The notes under the pieces are model-generated. The model saw nothing but the letters and a program-made list of their open reading frames with translations, had not been told where the DNA came from and made no database searches. Of a stretch of DNA of 64,000 bases, positions 59,090 through 64,000 are shown in pieces. The stretch lies in contig JAESUZ010005537.1 of assembly GCA_017311185.1 (NCBI GenBank), positions 620,001 to 684,000 on the forward strand, read 5' to 3'. A program made the translations under genes and the position numbers. Source of the stretch: Proteles cristata cristata (lineage: Eukaryota; Chordata; Mammalia; Carnivora; Hyaenidae). The first letter of the stretch is position 1. Each line of letters opens with the position of its first letter.

Positions 59090-59500
59090 TTTCCACCTCT
59101 AAGATCTTGTCTCCTAATACTTTCCTATAGAGATAGCCAAGTTATCTCTTGTGCTGTGGTTCTCTTTCCTTGTCCCTTTCCCCCCTTTCTGAATGCCCTT
59201 TCTCCTTTTCTCTAATGGCCTTGATTCCAATCCCACTTCCTCCATGAGACTTCCACCATTCAGGCCAAAATCTTTGAATCTCCTTCTGTGTTGTCATTAG
59301 GTTGTATTTGACTCAGCATATCTCACTGTCAGTTATCTTTGTGTTTATGCCCCATCTCATCTGGATTGTAAGGTCAAACCCCTGTAACTCTCTAGATCTG
59401 GTCAAACCCCTGTACCTCTCTAGATCTGAGTATTAGCATCAGTGAATATTCTGATAAATAGAGGAACATGGCTGTATTTAAAATATTGCTGACTAGGTTG
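59090..59500 (+). mobile_element. L2 relic, 3' part
   Basis: CTTCCTCCATGAGACTTCCA then CTCATCTGGATTGTAAGGTC follow L2 order. A 28-bp tandem duplication lies inside. Confidence 0.55.
59372..59427 (+). repeat. 28-bp tandem duplication
   Basis: Copies at 59372-59399 and 59400-59427 differ at one base (GTAACTC or GTACCTC). Confidence 0.95.
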
Positions 59501-60039
59501 GGGAGAAAATTTAGCTAATAAAAAAAGAAGTGGTCTGCTAACCAACACGACTCAGTTGGCATTGAAGTTAATGAAAAGAAAATAATCTCTATACCATAAA
59601 CCGAGAGGCTCATATTTGGACAGAATTCTAGAAACAGCATTACAGCACTTTTTTTTTCTATCAGTCTCTTCATATATTTGTTGAACGTGGACATCTTTGA
59701 TCTTGTTTTTGACATTCACTGTGCTTTTACTTTATCTTTGTGAGCAGCTAACAATGAAACAACTTCCAATTTTCCATCTAGATCACATATTTCTTGATCA
59801 GTTATTTGGGACTATAACTCAGCCATTTGAATCATGTTCTGTTTGGTTCTGGGATGAAAGCTTGATTCTCTCAGCTGATTTTTGACTCACCATATGTTCT
59901 AACTCTGGAAAATAGTGAAGATTGTCGTAGTGTTGAAGCAAAAAGTTGTGTTGGACTGGTGCTTTCATAATAAATGACTTATGTTTACCGTATAAGTAAT
60001 TCATACACCTAGATGTTCTACAACACACTTTAAATTTTG

Positions 60040-60130
60040 GAACATCTATAAGATAGTGATTATTAACCCTACTTTACATATGAGGGAAATAAGTCTGAGA
60101 AAGATAAGGTATCTTTCTTTAATGGTCGAA
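60040..60130 (+). mobile_element. MIR SINE relic
   Basis: AACCCTACTTTACATATGAG and AATAAGTCTGAGAAAGATAA fit the MIR core. Confidence 0.55.
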
Positions 60131-60289
60131 TATTTACCAAATAGTACTGCTAGAACATTTGCTCATAAAGGCAGGCACTTAGTTGTGTTCACTGTTGTAA
60201 TCCCAACACTTAAAATAATGACTGGAGATTAAATATTTATTAAGTGAATGCAGTTCCTCTCTCTCATTCTCTCTTGAACTCAACTCCAG

Positions 60290-61830
60290 GTTATCACTCC
60301 CATCACTCCATCAGTGCTACTCATGTTGGTGTTGCTGATGTCTTTCCAACTGCTACAATCCAAAGGTCCATTCCCAGTCTTTTCCAATTTGATTCATCAG
60401 CATATTTAACTTAGTTACTTACTCCCCCTACTTGAAATGCATTCTTCAACTGACCACACAGTCTCCTGTTTCTTCCCCATCTTCCCTGTCCACTATTCAG
60501 TCCAGTGTGTCCTTCTTATGTTCTCAGCCTTTCAGTAGTGGAGTATTCCCAGGGCTGTGTCTTCAGATGTTTTCTTCTTTCTATTTATACTCACTTCCGT
60601 GGTGATATCACCTAGTGTCCTGTCTTTAAACACCATTTATATCTTTATCCGGGACTCTTCCCCTGTGAATTCTTCTCTAATATGTTGGGTGATTAATAAA
60701 TTAATAGGTATGAGTAGCTCAACATGTCCAGAAACAGGCTTCTAATATTTACTCTTCTATCCTTCAAGTTGGAAGGGTATAACTAAGTCATACAAGCCCA
60801 ACTCTTCTGGTTAATTAGGCAGAAAAAACCCTGGTGTTATCTTTGACATCTCGCCCATTAGCAAATCCTGTTGGCCCTATCTTTCAAATGCCTTTAGAAT
60901 CTGATCACGGTTCACCAACACTGATATCACTCTTATTCAAGCCAACATACTTTCCCATATTTTGTTGTAATCATTTCCTAGATAATTTCCCTGCCTCTGC
61001 CCTTGGCCCCTCTATAGACAGTTCTTAACAAAGTAGCCAGTGAGATCTTATTTTAAAACAGAAAAGAAAAGAAAAAAGAGAAAAAGTCACAGCATAGAAG
61101 CCTAATATCTACCTTTTTGACCTCATCGCCTACTATTTAGTTCAGCCCTGTTAGTTTCCTTGCTATTTCTAATACATCAGGCATTCTCTCCACCCCATCC
61201 CACAGGTCTTTGTGTTTATTTTTCTCTCCTTCTGGGATGATCTTCCTACAGATGTTTCCATGACTTAGGTCTTGTAGTCTTTAGTAAAATCTTCAGGCCT
61301 TTACTCCTTAGGTCTTTACTAAGATATTCTCTTTCTCTGTGAGATCCCCCTTGATTACCTTATTTAAAATTGTAGCTCCTGGGACTCCTGGGTGACTCAG
61401 TTGGTTAAGTGTCTGATTCTTGATTTTGGCTCAGGTCAGGATCTCACGTTCATTTCATTAGATTGAGTCCTTTGTGGGTCTCTGCACTGGCAGTGTGGAA
61501 CCTGCTTGGGATTCTCTCCCTCTCTTTCTATCCCTCCCCTGCTCCCTCTTGTGTCCTCTCCTTCTCTAAAATAAATAATAAAATAAAATAAAATGAAGTG
61601 AAATGAAATGGAATAAAATTGCAGCTCCTGCCCTACTTGCCCCTCCCATACCATGGGTGTGCGTGTGTCTGTGTGTATGTGTGTTTAAAACTCTCCTAGG
61701 TAGATGTAAATCTTACTAGAATATAAGTTCTGCATATAAGGGTAGGAATTTATTAATGTTTCTATACTGATTTATTCATTTGCCTGTCCTCAGAACAAAT
61801 GAATCAATGAATGAGTATTAAGGTAGAATT
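60290..61830 (+). mobile_element. L2-like LINE relic, split by a SINE
   Basis: AGCAAATCCTGTTGGCCCTA, then AACAAAGTAGCCAGTGAGAT, then TTACTCCTTAGGTCTTTACT and a final GAATCAATGAATGAGT follow a known LINE tail order that I assign to L2. All frames are broken. Confidence 0.55.
61382..61614 (+). mobile_element. SINE with target duplication in L2
   Basis: AAAATTGTAGCTCCTG (61366-61381) and AAAATTGCAGCTCCTG (61615-61630) flank it. The A-rich tail has grown into AAATA/AAATG repeats. Confidence 0.94.
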
Positions 61831-62013
61831 CTGTTCTGACTGGCCTGATAGCTAAACAAGGTTGTCATAAGTGTCTGTATATTGTCCTTTGTTTTATATA
61901 TATATACCCCTCCCATTACCCTACCACTCACTACTCAAAAGCCCTTGGAATTGATGATTGTAAATTTTAGACATTTGGGATGAACAATCTAGATGTATTA
62001 AATATCTATTCTT

Positions 62014-62218
62014 TTTTTTTAATGCTTATATATTTTTGAGAGACAAAGACAGAGCACAAGTAGGGGAGGGGCAGAGAAAGAGGGAGACACAGAATCTGAA
62101 GCAGCTCCAGGCTCTGAGCTGTCACAGAGCCTGACTTGGGGCTCGAACCCACTGACTGCGAGATCATGACCTGAGCCAAAGTTGGGCACTTAACCAACTG
62201 AGCCACCCAGGGTCCCCT
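62014..62218 (-). mobile_element. SINE, antisense, 211 bp upstream of exon G
   Basis: AATATCTATTCTT (62001-62013) and AATATTTATTCTT (62219-62231) flank it. Confidence 0.93.
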
Positions 62219-62429
62219 AATATTTATTCTTAAAGTGATAATGACTACTGCTACATTCTGAAATTTACCTTCATATATGGCTTTGGCATTATACGTATTT
62301 GGGGTTTTTTTTGGTTTTTTTTTTAACTCATAAAGATTCTACGGTTGTGTGTATCTGTGTGCGTATGTGTGTGTGTGTATGATGTTACCACATTTATTAT
62401 GTGTATACAAATATAATTTTTTTAAACAG

Positions 62430-62614
62430 GTTATCAGGACACCCCATGGGAGAGACTTCGATGACTCTTTGGAAAGGTGTGATGAGTATTTAAGCTCAAG
62501 GTCATGTAGCAAGCCCCAGCATTCAGCAAGGACCCTGCTAGTCCATTCAGCACCCTCCACAATGCCGAAGCATCCTCCAAGCCCTGTGCTTAATCGAGCA
62601 TCTCTCAGGGAAAG
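62430..62614 (+). CDS. SPATA6: SPATA6 internal exon G (185 bp)
   Basis: The exon starts in phase 0 after TTTTTTTAAACAG and reads VIRTPHGRDFDDSLERCDEY, then a Ser/Pro-rich part with PSTMPKHPPSPVLNRASLRE. It ends with AG, two bases of a split codon (probably Arg), before the donor AG|GTAATG. The next coding exon, expected to continue the conserved C-terminal half, is not in the remaining 1.4 kb. An antisense SINE ends 211 bp upstream and a TG-rich tract lies at 62345-62380, so the upstream splice region is repeat-crowded. Identification as SPATA6 is strong. Confidence 0.93.
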
Positions 62615-64000
62615 GTAATGCTTAGTCTTTCTTGCTGTACTGGTTTCTTGAACAATCATCATTAGAAAAGAGAAGGCAGCAATAATGTATGTGAAATGAT
62701 TATTTGTACAAGTATAATTTGATTTTAAAAGGCTTACTTGTTTTTGTTTAGAATATATTACATCTTACATAGTATTAGGTATTTCTCCCCAGAGAAATAT
62801 CTAACCCCTTGAAGTGAGTTATTAACTATTAATGAATTTATTAATTAGGATCACTTTAGCTCTAATTAGATACTATAGTTTGTAAAATGAAAAATAGTGC
62901 ATGATGGTTTGCTTTCAATAGATTCATAGGGATTTAACATTGTAGGCCTGGCTTATGTATAAAAATAACATAGCTTACACTTTCCTTTTAGTGATAATGA
63001 TGCTGCTATGTATTGTTGGTATATGATATCTATTTTCCTCAAATAACCTTTCCTCAACTCCCCAAGAGAATTTTAATCATGTAAAGGTTCCAGCCCTTCC
63101 TCTAAAAATGCGTTGGCAACTAAAGCTAGATACTTGAATGTGAATAAATAATTCCTCTTTATCTGTTTTTATTGTTGTTGAATTCAAATTGGATATTCCT
63201 TGCCTTACTCACTGATAGTAACATAGAAAACAGTTGTCATAAATTAACCAAAACAAACCCACCCTTAATAGTTTAAAACTGTTAGAGAAATTTGAAAACC
63301 TAAGAGACATTCCATCAACAACATGAAAGTCAAATCTATCTTTAGGTGGTATCCAAAATCTAAAGTGGCATGCTAAGTTTGCACAGCGTATTATGACCAT
63401 CAGATATTAGTTGATAAAATGTAACCTATATAGTCTATCAGAAGTTCATCTCAAAACCCATGATTTGAGCAAAGGTGTATCAGTTTGGAAGCTGTATTAA
63501 AACATCCTTATTCTGAAAGAAAAAAAAAGTCCCTATTCTAAAAAGATAGATTTATTTCCCCAGTAGCCCTGTAAACATTCAAATGGATGTATGGAGGGCT
63601 GCTGGAGACCCTAATCCTGAGATAGGGAATTCTGATTAATGTTGCCTCTAGTCCATGAGAATGATGCCTGTGGGATCATCGAGTTCACAGACAGATGGAT
63701 AGATAAAAAGGTATAGCTTCATGTTTATATAGAAGATACATATCTTTGTTTCTATAGGCTTTAAAACTTCCAGAGAAAGTCTTGAAGAGAGATTTTTCTG
63801 CTGAAGTCTGGTAACTTGTGTCTCAGTTGCCAGGGGACTTTAATTTCAATGTCTGCTCCAGTGTTCAGACGTTCAGATACTCTCTTTTTGCTGACCGTCT
63901 GAATAAGCACTTGTGGTTTTGTTGATTAGGTTATTTGCCATCTCTGTAGGTTTTCTAGAAATATTTTATTTATATCTCCTCGGAAATGTTTTTTATAATT
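62615..64000 (+). other. SPATA6 intron after exon G, nothing classified
   Basis: It starts with the exon G donor GTAATG. No further SPATA6 exon or clear repeat was seen up to the window end. Confidence 0.55.

Larger units (their letters stand above)
17631..62614 (+). other. SPATA6: SPATA6 gene body, internal part (seven exons)
   Basis: Seven exons in the same order and orientation join in phase into one reading frame that I recognise as spermatogenesis associated 6. SPATA6 is a testis-enriched protein required for the connecting piece at the sperm neck; mouse mutants make headless sperm. Coding bases are 42, 125, 81, 294, 88, 41 and 185, giving 856 nt in about 45 kb, so introns are 98 percent of the span. 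No start codon exon, 5'UTR, terminal exon or poly(A) site of this gene was seen. The first ~80 residues must lie left of base 1 or in an exon I failed to see, and the last ~120 right of 64000. The paralogue SPATA6L is the main alternative, but the sequence fits SPATA6 as I remember it. Confidence 0.9.

Noticed and set aside
4461..62206. Recurrent small proteins with text like SLEPASDSVSPSLSAP
   Set aside because: They appear in at least ten open frames, always exactly over the CT-rich part of SINE copies. They are translations of the SINE and not a protein family.
62615..64000. Next SPATA6 exon at the right edge
   Set aside because: No acceptor followed by recognisable SPATA6 text was found before base 64000.

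Overview
This window is mammalian nuclear DNA from a carnivore, most likely a feliform (cat-like) species. The main evidence is about 31 copies of a tRNA-derived SINE whose head reads close to GGGGCGCCTGGGTGGCT and whose tail is CT-rich followed by AAATAAATAAA, as in the feliform CAN/SINEC family. The L1 elements are also of carnivore type. There are no bacterial-style genes. Nearly all long open frames are translations of SINEs, L1 debris or simple repeats.

The one gene I can support is SPATA6 (spermatogenesis associated 6) on the + strand. Seven internal coding exons lie at 17631-17672, 18707-18831, 29848-29928, 34814-35107, 39669-39756, 48456-48496 and 62430-62614. All have AG acceptors and GT donors, and the codon phases join without a break to give 856 coding bases, about 285 residues, matching roughly residues 80-365 of the ~490-residue protein. 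The first ~80 residues and the last ~120 must be encoded outside the window. SPATA6 is a sperm protein needed to build the connecting piece (head-tail coupling apparatus).

Region by region: 1-10400 is old minus-strand L1 debris, scattered SINEs, a Tigger DNA transposon relic and simple repeats. 10400-16497 is a minus-strand L1 that still has its 5'UTR, ORF1 and ORF2 regions; it is dead, internally deleted and carries four SINEs. 16499-17335 is an older plus-strand L1 3' end. 17.6-30 kb holds the first three exons, another L1, an LTR-like element, MaLR LTRs, a SINE-in-SINE nest and an inverted (twin-primed) L1 inserted in a SINE tail. 30-49 kb holds three more exons, a recent truncated L1, SINEs and MST-like LTRs. 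49-64 kb is a long intron with SINEs, MIR and L2 relics and short tandem duplications, then the last exon.

I found no undescribed multi-gene system. The observations most worth checking are a consensus CTCF-type site in the L1 5'UTR, a young SINE subfamily with shared diagnostic changes, a perfect 28-bp dispersed repeat about 1.15 kb apart, a perfect 22-bp palindrome, and an unusually weak splice donor on one SPATA6 exon. Repeat family names come from recognition by eye, and the boundaries of old repeats are approximate.
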